Positions 37,362 through 48,279 of a DNA stretch of 64,000 nt are shown in pieces. Source of the DNA: Phragmites australis (Eukaryota > Streptophyta > Magnoliopsida > Poales > Poaceae). Numbering within the stretch: position 1 is the first letter of the stretch; every line of letters begins with the position of its first letter. The stretch covers positions 379,501 through 443,500 of the forward strand of contig NC_084942.1 in NCBI RefSeq assembly GCF_958298935.1, in the 5' to 3' direction. Position numbers and translations under genes: made by a program. The notes under the pieces were generated by a model. The model searched no databases and was not told the DNA's origin. It worked only from the letters and a program-made list of their open reading frames with translations.

Positions 37362-38897
37362 CTATTTCTGAAATAGGGCAGAAAGTTCCCCCTTTTCAGC
37401 CATAGATGTAATAATATCGCAGCCTCCCACAAGCTCCCCTCCAACAAAAATCTGTGGAAACGTTGGCCAGTTGCTGTACATCTTCAGGGTCTCTCTTAGC
37501 CCATGGTTGTGTTCCTCATCAAGCACATCAACAGTTACAAAATCCACTCCATGTGCTTCCAAGATCCCCACCACCCTTTGAGAGAATCCACACTGGGGAG
37601 CACTCCTTGATCCCTTGATGAAGGCTACCACTTTATTCTCCTTCACCAACTGATCTATCAGCTGTTCTAGTGGGACAGTCAGCTGAACATGGCGACCAGG
37701 CGTCAACCGCAAGTCTGGAGGCCTCTGTGGTGCACCAACCCAGGTGGTGTTCCCTGCAACATTCCCTGGTGGTGCCTTACCAGTGGCTTCTATATGTTCT
37801 TCCATCCATGATTTCCAGGCATTAGTAAGGACAGTTCGATCTGGTGTGTCCTCATCTGCGACTGCAACCTGTAGATGTTACTATGTCAGTGCAGTCAGAT
37901 ATTCAAGTACTAAGCCGAAAATGAAATCAGATGTGAAAAGTAGAAACAATTTTGTCCTGTTGACGGATTTTATCTTATGCAGAATATTATTTTGTGCTGT
38001 TGATCATACTGACAAATAAAAAAGCAATGCAACATAAGTTTTGATCAGGAATCAGCTGTGTTTAAACCTTTAAAGGCCCTAGGAGAGCCAGGGCAATATT
38101 CGGCGGAAGGCCTATTTTAAGGGTTTAAATTTCACAGAACTGACAAATATGGGACAAGGGGGAGCACAGACCTGAAATTATGATATTTCAGTAGCTCATT
38201 TGGCATTAAACATCATAAGAAGACATATTTGGATTCATGATTCCCTCTATGGTACCCAAGATCTCTCTCTTTTTTTTTTTGGCATGAGCCAGCCCCGTGA
38301 CCGGTTAAAAAAAACCAGTGCAGTATCCTGGGATATCCTATACCAAGTAAAATATGCACCGATTGATGCCAAAACTGGTAATTAATTCGATGACCAGCCA
38401 ACGCCGAATTAGCCTTCTGAACCCACGCAGCAGGTAAGGTAACTACCGAGTTAGTTCCAAGGCGAATTAAACTAGTCTAACCTGGTAGTCGTATGCTTCC
38501 TACATAGTCTAATGATACAAACATAGATAGTAGTACAAGATTGATTAGTATGCACCTTGACGGAGGCGCACAGGTCGGCGGGGACCTTCCTCCGGTGGCC
38601 CTCGACGCTGGCCCTGACGTTGCGCGAAATCCCGACGAACTGCAGCTCCCCGGCGGGGTCGTAGACGCCGTACACCCCGGGCTTGGGGGGCAGGGCGTCC
38701 TTGTCGGCCAAGGGCTGAGTGTGTTCCGGAGGGATGGGCACGGGGGACGCCTCCGAGAGCTTCTTGAAGGCAGCGACGGCGAGGGCCCGGGGCGCGCGGC
38801 GGCGGAGGCGGAGGATGGAGGAGGAGGAGGCTGCTGGGGCGGAGAGGAGAGGGAAGGGAAGACGGAGAGAAGCGGCGGTGGAGGCGGCGGCGGCCAT
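37362..38897 (-). CDS. GRXS16: Chloroplast monothiol glutaredoxin with N-terminal GIY-YIG-like domain (GRXS16 type, 2 exons, 282 aa)
   Basis: Exons are 38897-38556 (114 codons) and 37868-37362. The start [18 protein letters not shown] opens a Ser/Ala/Arg-rich transit peptide of about 40-45 residues. Residues about 73-114 (PGVYGVYD...LQFVGIS) match the GIY-YIG-like N-terminal domain typical of this plant family. The C-terminal glutaredoxin domain (about 180-282) has the CGFS active site at 207-210, [16 protein letters not shown] for glutathione binding and a final [13 protein letters not shown] proteins bind 2Fe-2S clusters with glutathione and act in plastid Fe-S delivery and redox control. 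In Arabidopsis GRXS16 the two domains regulate each other; that is family knowledge, not seen here. The length matches the family and the gene looks intact. Confidence 0.95.
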
Positions 38898-39796
38898 GGA
38901 TGGACGGGACGGATGCTGCCTCTGCCTGCGAGTGGAGTGATAGATGGATGAGTCGGAGTGGGAATAGGTGGATGGACTAAAATCAGGGGGTAGGTCAGAT
39001 TCTCTTAATTTTATTTGCTTCTCCATTCTCCTCTTCATTCATATTTTTTTATTTTCTTTTATCTTTAACGACTTCAATTCGAAGGAATTTATAAAGTAAA
39101 ATGAACTATCTAAAGGAAATAACCTTGATAATTTCTTCGTGATAGAAACTATAAAGTGAAACTGTTAGAACGTTGAAGAAAATAAAAATTCATTTGTGAA
39201 GAGATTATATTTCCTGACGAGATCGGTTAGGAATAGTCTTATATGAGAGCAATCTAATTTGATATATGCATATAATTTTAGAAAAAAAAACATATTTATT
39301 TGTTTATCTATATTATTTTAGTCTATTCTAACGGTTGTAAATGTACGTTTATAGTCTAATCTTGAGCTTCCCTATATAACCTGATCCGATAGATGCAGGC
39401 TCCTGTTTCTGTTCATGCAGCTAAGTTCACTTATCAATGTCATAAAATTATCTTTATACAAACAATCAATCACAGTCTCAACTTTTACATCCGCTCATAC
39501 GATCTTAGATTTGATCAACTAAATAGAAACTCTTATCCATATAAATACAACTAATTAAATATTCTTCTTTTCAATAAATATAATTTCGTCCAGCCTACTT
39601 CCTCTTAACCTATATATATACTATCCATACAAACACTGCTACACGAACAAACAATCACACATCTTACCGCAAACCAGACCATATATGATATGCGTCACAC
39701 TAACACTATAAACAGGCATCTGCTCTCCACTTTTCACTTCTTCATTGCATTATGATTCTCAGACTAGCCACGCCACGGTAGTGATGCAAAAAAGAA
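38898..39796. other. Promoter side of the glutaredoxin gene; AT-rich spacer
   Basis: A short 5' leader (about 38898-39040) is followed by AT-rich intergenic DNA. No exon is seen. TATATATA at about 39612 is one of many AT runs and cannot be assigned. Confidence 0.5.
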
Positions 39797-40157
39797 ATTA
39801 TTCTTTTAGCCTATTTAAATATTAATAGTAGCCCCTTCTCAGTTAAATTTTCAGATCTAACCTTTTGTTACGCCAAGACATGGTGGAACTTTTTTATTTT
39901 AATATTTTTGAATTAAAAAATACAAATATATGTGCCCATTTTAAAAATTACAAATCCTAACTTTCTCATGGGCCTTGACGTGACAACCCATGTAGACATG
40001 CCATAGGCCATGGCGTGGACAAATCCTAAGCGTGACAGCTCATTTAAGTCACACCAGGCTCATGGCGTTATTAGGAGATATTAGATACCAAAAATTTAGT
40101 TGAAGAGAGGTTAATATTAAAACATTAGATTTAAATAGGTTAAAAATAAAAAAAACT
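39797..40157. mobile_element. MITE-like foldback element
   Basis: The left arm (TTAGCCTATTTAAAT..., ending GTTAAATTTTC) is mirrored on the right by AATTTAGTTGA.GAG...ATTTAAATAGGTTAAAAA, giving imperfect arms of about 60 bp. The interior is somewhat richer in CATGGCGT/GACGTGACA-type words. No clear target duplication was found. Confidence 0.55.
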
Positions 40158-40766
40158 AAAGACTCATATTGCACTAGGAGAACAAGTGACATGTTCTTGG
40201 AGGGGTCAGTCCAACTCCATGACAAAAAAAAAAGCTAGGTCTTAAAAGTTTGAGGCAATTATCTATACATCACTGAATAACTTTGTATTTTCACAATATG
40301 CCATGCCAACGTCTTACCAAAATGTCAGACTTATTGATATGGTGGACTTTCTCTGCGAGTTCCCATTTTTTTTCAAAGACAACATATGTTTCCTTTTTCT
40401 CTTCTCCATTTCAGAGCTCCTATTTCCAATCAATGATACCGCCGGAGACGAGGAAGGCAAGCTGTCATAGACAAATGTTCTTAGATGTAACCCATCTGTC
40501 ATTGTGGCCCCTAGAGAATTGTATGTGGTAGTAATTAATATGCTATGCACAATACCATCATAGTTGCGGCGAGCGCGTGTTGATGTGTGAAAACATGTGG
40601 CATAATTTTTTAGGGTCCAAATTAAGCAGGGAAATTAACGAGATCTTATAAATTTCCATATCTATTTATTTACTTATTTATCTTTCTAAGATGGCGTCTC
40701 CTCCATTTTCTTCCTCTCTAGTCCTCCCAATCTCACCACTGTTCGAGCCGTCCGGAGAGGGAGGCA

Positions 40767-43700
40767 ATGTCGTGCTATCAATCGCTCCTCATCGCGGCGG
40801 CCGCCGCCGCTAGTAGCACGCCATTATGGCTGAACCGACTGCACACCAAAAAGGGTCTCTCCTTCCACTCCCACCTCCACATCGACAATGTCCTTTATGG
40901 TAGCCAACCCCAACCTCCCCCGCCCATGTCTCATCCGTCTTCTTCCTTAGATCTTCACACCAATGCCCTCGTTGTAGTCCAAGAGTTGCCTCCCAAGGTC
41001 ACCAGGCCCAAACAGCAGCAAAAGATGAAGAAACCATTGCGTAAACTCCTCCGACCAAACCCTACATCTAAAAATTCCTCACGGTTGCAGCCACAACTCA
41101 CCACCATGATCTCTGATGTCTTCACGGCCCCATCCTCTGCTCCTCTTGCCACCCCGCCCCTCAAGGCCTTCCGCAAGAATTCCCAACCCCTCCAAAGAAC
41201 CAACAACCAACCAATACCTCGTCCTCTCCCCCAACAAGACAAGGACAAGAGCGTCAAGGCTAAGAAACGTCGTTGGGTGGAGCACGCTACCGATGCCAAC
41301 GAGGAATGGCACAACAAGACTGATGTCACTGTCATCGACACCAGCATCGATGGTTGGAAATCTGCCAAGATGCTCATTCGTAGGGATGATATCCTTTATT
41401 GCAGCCAACCCCAACCTCTCTTGTCGTTGACTCCTCCGTCTTCTTCCTCAGATCTCCACACCAACGCCCCTGTCGTGGTCCAAGAGTTGTCTCCTAAGGC
41501 CGCTAAGCCCAAACAGCAACAAAAGATGAAGAATTCATTGCGCAAACCCCTCCGACCAAACCCTAGATCAAAAAATTCTTCACGGTTGCAGCCACAACTC
41601 ACCGCCGTGATCTCCAATGTATTCACGACCCCATCATCTGGTTCTCTTGCCGTCTCGGCCTTCCACAAGCAGTCCCAACCCCTCCAGATAACCAACTACC
41701 AGCTGATACCTCCTCCTCTTCCCCCAAAAGACAAGAAGGACAAGAGCGCCAAGGCTAAGAAACGTCATCAGGTGGAGCATGCTACCGATGCCAACGAGGA
41801 ATGGCGTAGCAGGACTGATGTCACTATCATCGACACCAGCACCAATGGTTGGAAGTCCGCCAAGATGCTCATTTCTAGGGATGATGTCCTTTATGATAGC
41901 CAACCCCAACCTCCCCTGCCATTGCCTCCTCCATCTTCTTCCTCAAATCTTCACACCAACGCCCCCGTTGTGATCCAAGAATTGCCTCCCAAGGACGCTA
42001 TGCTCAAACAACAGCAAAAGATGAAGAAACTATTGTGCAAACCCCTCCAACCAAACCCTAGATCTAAAAATTACTCACAGTTGCAGCCACAGCTCACCAT
42101 CGTGATCTCTGATGTATTCGCGACCCCATCCTCTACTCCTCTTGCCACCCCGCCCCTCAAAGCCTTCCGCCACCAGTCCCAACCCCTCCAAAAAACCAAC
42201 AACCAACCGATACATCCTCCTCTTCCCCCAAAAGATAAGAAGAACAAGAGTGTCAAGGTCATGGCCAAGGCCAAGAAATGTCGTTGGGTAAAGCATGCTA
42301 CTGATACCAATGAGGAATGTCATAGCAAGATTGATGCCACTATCATCGACACCAGCACCGATGGTTGGAAGTTCGCCAAGATGCTTATCCATAGGGATGA
42401 TGTCTGGAGGGTCTGCGACAAGCCTTCAAATGTCTTTGAACATGATGTTGCCCTTGCAAAGGGAAAGAGGAGGGCCGGTCTTGTCTCTAAGCAGCAGAGA
42501 GACGGAGAAGGAAAGGAGGTAAGAGGATTCCTCGTCACACCCTCTAGTATGTGTATTGCTTAAATTTTTTTCTACTTGAACTATGAAAATATTGCTTTAG
42601 CTGTTCTTTTAGGACCAATTCAGATCTAGTTGGTTGGTAGGTTTATCTATAGAAAGTATGCATTTTTACCATAATGTAGCATGCCTTTACTAAATCATGA
42701 GGTAAGTTACATTATATGTTTTGTTCAAGTTAACAGATTTGTTTCTGCTTGGAATTAAAATATGGATGTCAATTTAGTTCTTCGAGAAAGATGCAGTGCC
42801 CTCAAATGATTAGTTATAGTTATTGGTGAATTCGGTTGGTGCAAGCTCAATTGTTTGCATCTATGGGCCCATATATGTTTAACTCAGGCACGTTTAAGCC
42901 TATACATGTACCTAAAGTAGTGCATGTAGAAAATCAGCCATTCTTAGGATAATTTAATTGTCTATAACATACTTTTGTGATTGTGTACTATCATAACTAG
43001 TATCCTACTTTATGGGCCATATTTGTGTCACTACATGTGTGTCATATTGGAGAAATATTAGCCTTTTTGATATACTGGTAAGGTAGGGGAAGTGGAGAGA
43101 AAAGCTCATGGGTTTTGGTTGTAGTTAGGCTAAACTCCGTTGATATTAGGCATAACTTTATTATTATTTCCTTGGACTTGTGCCATAATTGAATGGATTT
43201 TCTTATAGATGAATATGTTATATTGCAAAAAGAGTCCAATATACTTTGTCTTGTTATATCAAGTGTTTCTATATGATTTCTTTGTTTCATAGTGAACACA
43301 TACCTTAGGCTCATTGTTGTTGTTGTGTTGTGACTGATAGAAAAATGTATTGACTAGCTTACTATAGATGAAAGATGAATCTACAGTTGTACGCTATCTA
43401 GCTTGAGAGAAAATAAACAAGACATAGTTTGCTAATTTTATGAAATTTTAGGCGGTGTGATGGCATGCAAAAGTTTATGTTGGGTTCTATTATATACTAG
43501 GGATTTGTAGGAACATGGAGTCATTATGTTCAAATAGGTCCGTCAACCTAATGTATTGTCTTTGTAGGCATCATATACATAAGAAAATCACACGACACCC
43601 TCGTGATAAGCTATCCTTCTAGAAGCAAAACTTATTCATTGATAACCTGATGTAACCACGTGAGAACCCCCAATTTCATTGATTTGGTCAAGCACTTGAA

Positions 43701-44037
43701 GCAAAATATTTTAATTCACCTGAGTACAAAATGGGAAATCATGGTAATTTCTCTTGCTTTGTTCATTTTTGTAGGTTGTCTATTGGTATTATTATTGCCT
43801 CATGATCAAAATACATGGAGTGTCAACATTTATTCTCATTAAAAGTTGTGGGTGATGGTTTTGACTATAAGCTTCTTGGTTATTCACATGGTGATTAGGG
43901 GAGCCTATTAAGTGCCATATAGTTTATCAAGTCAATAGCATACAATCTCTTTAGGATGCATAGTATTTTTTGAAACTATGTCTAACGCATGTTTACTCCA
44001 GGGAATCCTTGCTAGTAGTGGAGATGTCAAGAAATAA
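40767..44037 (+). CDS. Unrecognised basic Pro/Gln/Lys-rich protein with three tandem modules (595 aa if spliced)
   Basis: I do not recognise this family. Exon 1 (40767-42518, 584 codons) ends at a good donor (GAG|GTAAGA). A frame-compatible short exon 44002-44037 (after TACTCCAG) would add GILASSGDVKK and a stop; without splicing the frame ends at 42563. The N-terminus MSCYQSLLIAAAAAASSTPL is hydrophobic/Ala-rich, then WLNRLHTKKGLSF. The rest is three consecutive modules of 167, 165 and 172 aa. Each contains SSSxxLHTNAxVV(V/I)QEL, KQQQKMK, a basic Arg/Lys/Pro block, QLTxxIS(D/N)VF, Pro-rich linkers, KAKK, EHATDANEEW and IDTSxxGWKSAKMLI. A unique tail follows (VWRVCDKPSNVF..., basic). No membrane span or known catalytic motif is visible. 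Full-length open reading through all modules suggests it is translated, but expression is unproven. Confidence 0.6.
40891..42402 (+). repeat. Three in-frame tandem repeats of about 0.5 kb in a coding exon
   Basis: Unit starts marked by TCCTTTAT..AGCCAACCCC occur at 40891, 41392 and 41887; the third unit ends near 42402. Unit lengths of 501, 495 and 516 bp are all multiples of three. The units differ by substitutions and small in-frame indels, so this is an old coding triplication and not a simple-sequence expansion. Confidence 0.93.
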
Positions 44038-46615
44038 TCGGATGAACCTATTCAAACTCGAAAAAGGTAAATCCTGGACAATTCACCACTGGCGTTAAAG
44101 GTGTTCTATTGTTGCAACTGAAAAACCATAAGTGATGCCTATTTTTTAGATGCTAAATTGCTAAAGACATTTTATTTTGCATGGACATTGCAGACCTGGA
44201 AGATCTAAACCAGTACAATAAGACAATGCCGCCATGATTCATCATTTACAAACTATAGATAGAGGCAAGAGGAATGGGTTAGCCAACAAAACAGTGACTT
44301 GAAAGGGAAATGAAGCCAAGAATCACATAACAAAAACATTACCATTACTTTGAGATTTTCGTGTTCTTCATGAGTTTGTGTTATCCTCTTCGTCTATTGA
44401 TGTCTTCGTTGATCCCTATTAGATATTTATGTTATTGATATTTGTGTTATTCCTTTCTTGGGCTGCCTCAAAGTAGCATGCAACAATCCATCATAACTCC
44501 AAATTAATGGTATCCAATACACATGTAGCATGGTGGTAACAAAAATAAATAACAAGTCGAATTCAACCCCCTCCCCCAACTGAAAACATGGAATCATACA
44601 TACCTCCGGATAAATTACCCCCTCCCATCTTTTCACCCTGATTTTGTGCCACCTCACCCGATTTTGTGCCATGTCACTTAGATTGGGCCTGCATGTCATC
44701 TTTCATCATCTTCTTCCTCCTCTAGCTTTGTGCGGAGGTCATCCTCCTCGTCGGGGTGCTCTGCCTCGACTGGGATTGGAGTAGCGGTGGCGAGAAGGAG
44801 CTAAGGAATCAGTCAGGGAGGATCAGATCAACGAGGCAAAGGGATTGGAGAAGACGATGGGGAGAGGATATGCCAATGGTGGAGCCTATGTCATGCATGA
44901 GTTAACGTCCATGTCCGCGGTGAGAGAAAAAATTCTATACATCAGTGCTGCAGACATCTCCTCTTGCATCGCCTGGATGACCACCATTTGTCTCTAACGT
45001 GGATCTCGTTCAAATGAAAAATTATCATGCATACTTATTACTTGATATATATGATTAGCGTTTAGTAGATCTCGTCGACCACTTTGAGATCCACGGTAGG
45101 TACAAGTGGTGGCCATCCGGGTGGTGCTACAGGAGAAAGTGTCTGCAGCACCACTGCATATAATTTTTTCCGCAGTGAGCTCCAGTTCACCCAAAATTTA
45201 CTGCCTATCTTCCTTCAAATTCATCGTTATTCCTAAACTTTTCCCAAAAATTGATTTGAGCACAAGTTTCCTTCAGTTGCAACACTGTAGATATTGCTTC
45301 ACTGCCAAATTGATTTGGCTTGGCTTGGCTTGCACAAGTGAATTAACAGGAGGAAGAAGGGTATAGAGCAGGAGGAAGGAGTGGATTAGCAGGAGGGAGA
45401 AAGAGAGGATTAGCCTTATCCTCATCCTCCCAGAGTTCTATTACAAATAAATGTAAACGAGTAATTGCACACCTAGCAAAAAAGTTACAATCTTTTATGA
45501 TTGCATTATCCTATGATATAAGAATTATGAACATGTACTATTTAACTACATTAATTTACTCTTGAAATAATATGCTCAATTGCTCGCGTGTACTTCTAGA
45601 TTATTTGTCCAACCCACTGTCTTTTGTACTTCACCTTGTGCTTAACTACGCTTTGAAAGTTCGTTCTTACACTCTGAATCGAGTTAATAGTATTGAAATT
45701 CTTCCAATCAATACTACTGTTCCAACATGCATTGAATCATCTCTAATAAAACAAAATATGCTATAGGAAGTTCCGTTCTTAAGTGACAACACTCTCATTA
45801 TTTTCAATTTTAATTAGGACATGCTATCGCTGATATGAAAGTCTAATATTTTCTAATTATCAGCTTTGAGTATATTATGTATGAACAAGTGATGTTCCTT
45901 GCTGCATAATTCTCCTGGCCATGATTCCCTATTGGAACTACCAAAAGATGGACTTGGATTGGAACATAATATGCTCTAATTTACAGCTATTTATGACTCC
46001 CTTTATAATGCAGCAGATAACATACTATTCATGCTTCTTCTTTCTCTTCTCTTGGATCTGTACTGGCCATAACATTGAAGATTGACAATTTTCTCACAAA
46101 TGAATTACATGAAAACTATTGAACTCATGGTTGATCTATATATGAAGCTGCCATCAATATATGCTTATCTCTAATCATCCTTAATTGATTTGTATCATTA
46201 CTCTTCATTTTTCCTCATTGTTGGCTGTACAAATGAACAATAAACTAAGATCATAGTTCAATATCACCTTACTTTTACAAAGAAAATATCCCTGGAGTTT
46301 ATTTATTAAATTGTTCGTGGAGGTATGACCACTTCAACTATTGTAATTGTTCCGTGGTTTTATTTTCCCACAAAAATATGTTTGAATTCTATTACGTTAC
46401 TATATACAAACTGGAGTTGTTCCTAAATTCCAGAACACCCTCTGGTTCTTTCTTCAATTAAGAATTCATTTTGAGTACATAATTCCTTATGGTCCACGCA
46501 TATCTTGCCATGGAATCTTTTTTTATTATTATTTTTTAACATTTGCAAAAGTACATCTCCATTTCAAAATATTGTACATCTAGCCTACTGTCACCCGTTG
46601 ATTGGGTGACATCAA
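44038..46615. other. AT-rich intergenic DNA, no supported gene
   Basis: Short open frames (for example 44427-44699, 45106-45366, 45572-45766) lack exon borders, domains or coding composition. I see nothing that can be named. Confidence 0.5.
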
Positions 46616-46914
46616 CTAACGGGCGACACCTTTAAAAAATCAAAACACTATGTTATATTACTCTCAAAATTTAAAACACTATCAAAATAGTTATGAAAAA
46701 ATTTGAAAAAAATATATGTTGCAGAGCATACAATGAGATTTTTCTTTTTTGTTTCTCATTGTAAAAATATTGGTTTGAGTTGTTTTTTTCGAAGAGATAT
46801 ATTATAGCATCCTCTACAACATAATGTTTTTTCAGAATTTTTCATGACTATTTCGATAGTGTTTTGAATTTTTAGAGTAATGTAACATAGTGTTTTTTTA
46901 AGCTGTTGTTCGTT
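46616..46914. mobile_element. Foldback/MITE-like inverted repeat
   Basis: Two arms of about 95-110 bp are near reverse complements: the left contains AACACTATGTTATATTACTC and ACACTATCAAAATAGTTATG, the right (reversed) AACACTATGTTACATTACTC and ACACTATCGAAATAGTCATG. The loop is AT-rich. No coding sequence. The target duplication was not resolved. Confidence 0.75.
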
Positions 46915-46950
46915 GGAAGGGAGATATCTTTATTTTTTATGAGTTAATTA

Positions 46951-47221
46951 GATTTATGACATTATAAATATCGTGGTTTTAAAATATGCCTTTACCAATT
47001 TGGTATTTGAAAACATATCATTATAATTTTTTTTGAAATTGGGTCCATACCCTTATAAATCTTCTAAAAATTGGATCCATGACATTACAAATCTCCTGAA
47101 ATTTGAATTCATGCCATTCAGGTATGGACATAATTTCAGGAGATTTGTAATGGCATGTTTTTAAATACTGAATTTGTAATGGTATATTTCAAAACCACGA
47201 TATTTATAATGACATGAATTT
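46951..47221. mobile_element. MITE with long inverted ends
   Basis: The left end ATGACATTATAAATATCGTG and the right end, reversed, ATGTCATTATAAATATCGTG continue pairing for about 75 bp. The centre holds repeated words such as CATGCCATT and ATTTGTAATGG. TTA/TAA flank both ends, which would suit a Tourist-like element, but the boundary is approximate. Confidence 0.72.
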
Positions 47222-47239
47222 AAGTAAGTCTTTTTATCC

Positions 47240-47770
47240 ATGTCAGCACTTAGCCTCACTACCATCCGATTCATTCTCAAGGAGATTAGAACCATCCAAT
47301 TTGGAACTTCGACAGAGGGCTTCCTTGAGAGTTCCAGGCCCCTCCCGATCCCACCGCCGGCTCAGCTCAACACGCCCTCGCTGCCACCGCCACCTCTACT
47401 CCACACACTTCTGACTGACTCCAACTCTCAACTCCGTGCTCCATCGCCGCCACCATCGAAACCTCCAAATGACTCTAGCTCTGCGCCGCCACCACCAACC
47501 AATTCTTCCTGCTCTGCGCCACCACCGCTACCACCATCGTTCATTCTCTACGCCTCGCCGCCACCGTTGTTTCCCCTCTACGGCCACCATTGTCGCACCC
47601 TCCGATGGACTCCGGACTCCGTGATTGCTGAGACTTCGAGCGGTGTCCTTCCATTACCGCCATCGCTTCCCCAACGCTCACGCCATCCAGCCTCATTGTG
47701 CGCTCCCCATGCGTTCGGCTCCCCTACCACCACCTCTACCATGCGGCTTCGCCAGTCACCTCGCACATGA
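47240..47770 (+). CDS. Doubtful proline-rich open frame
   Basis: A GC-rich open frame of 176 codons, rich in Pro/Ser, with no recognisable domain, no good splice context and no homologue I can recall. It lies between a MITE and a gypsy LTR and may be a fragment of a disrupted gene or a chance frame in CCACCG-rich DNA. Listed only because its composition differs from its surroundings. Confidence 0.2.
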   Translation: MSALSLTTIRFILKEIRTIQFGTSTEGFLESSRPLPIPPPAQLNTPSLPPPPLLHTLLTDSNSQLRAPSPPPSKPPNDSSSAPPPPTNSSCSAPPPLPPSFILYASPPPLFPLYGHHCRTLRWTPDSVIAETSSGVLPLPPSLPQRSRHPASLCAPHAFGSPTTTSTMRLRQSPRT

Positions 47771-47977
47771 ACCCACCGACCACGTGCACACCCAGCTGCC
47801 ATAGCCTAGCCGATCGTGCGCCCACCTACTCCATAGCAGACACGCATCTCCACACACCAACGACATGCATCCAGAGGTGGGATTCGATGGTGACGTAGAG
47901 GCGAGATTTGGGCCCAGGTGAGCCGCCTAAAGTAGGGAAGCCTATCATTGGCTCCTGGGTAGAAGCCATCGTTGCTC

Positions 47978-48279
47978 TGTAACGTCGGCGGTCACTGGAA
48001 CAAGAGCAGAACATTCCAATAGAAAGGAGAGGCGAAGAAGAGAGAGGGCAAAGGTTTTGGGAGGAGGAAGTTTACTTTTCCATTCGATAAACCTTCCAGT
48101 AGCAATACACCGGGTTTATATACCATCCGTACACACATTGACCACATGGTCCCCCGAGTCAGTCACAAAAGCACAAACATCATCAGCACACTGAACACCC
48201 ATGCACTAGAAACGCAATGATGGCGTAAATGTCATAGCCGCCTTTTACCGCTTGATTCTCTAGGTCACCGGCTGTGACA
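47978..48279 (-). repeat. 3' LTR of the gypsy element
   Basis: A 302-bp LTR paired with 53018-53318 at about 90% identity by eye. Confidence 0.9.

Noticed and set aside
40955..42538. Minus-strand frames repeated three times
   Set aside because: Antisense shadows of the triple-module exon; they recur only because the DNA repeats.
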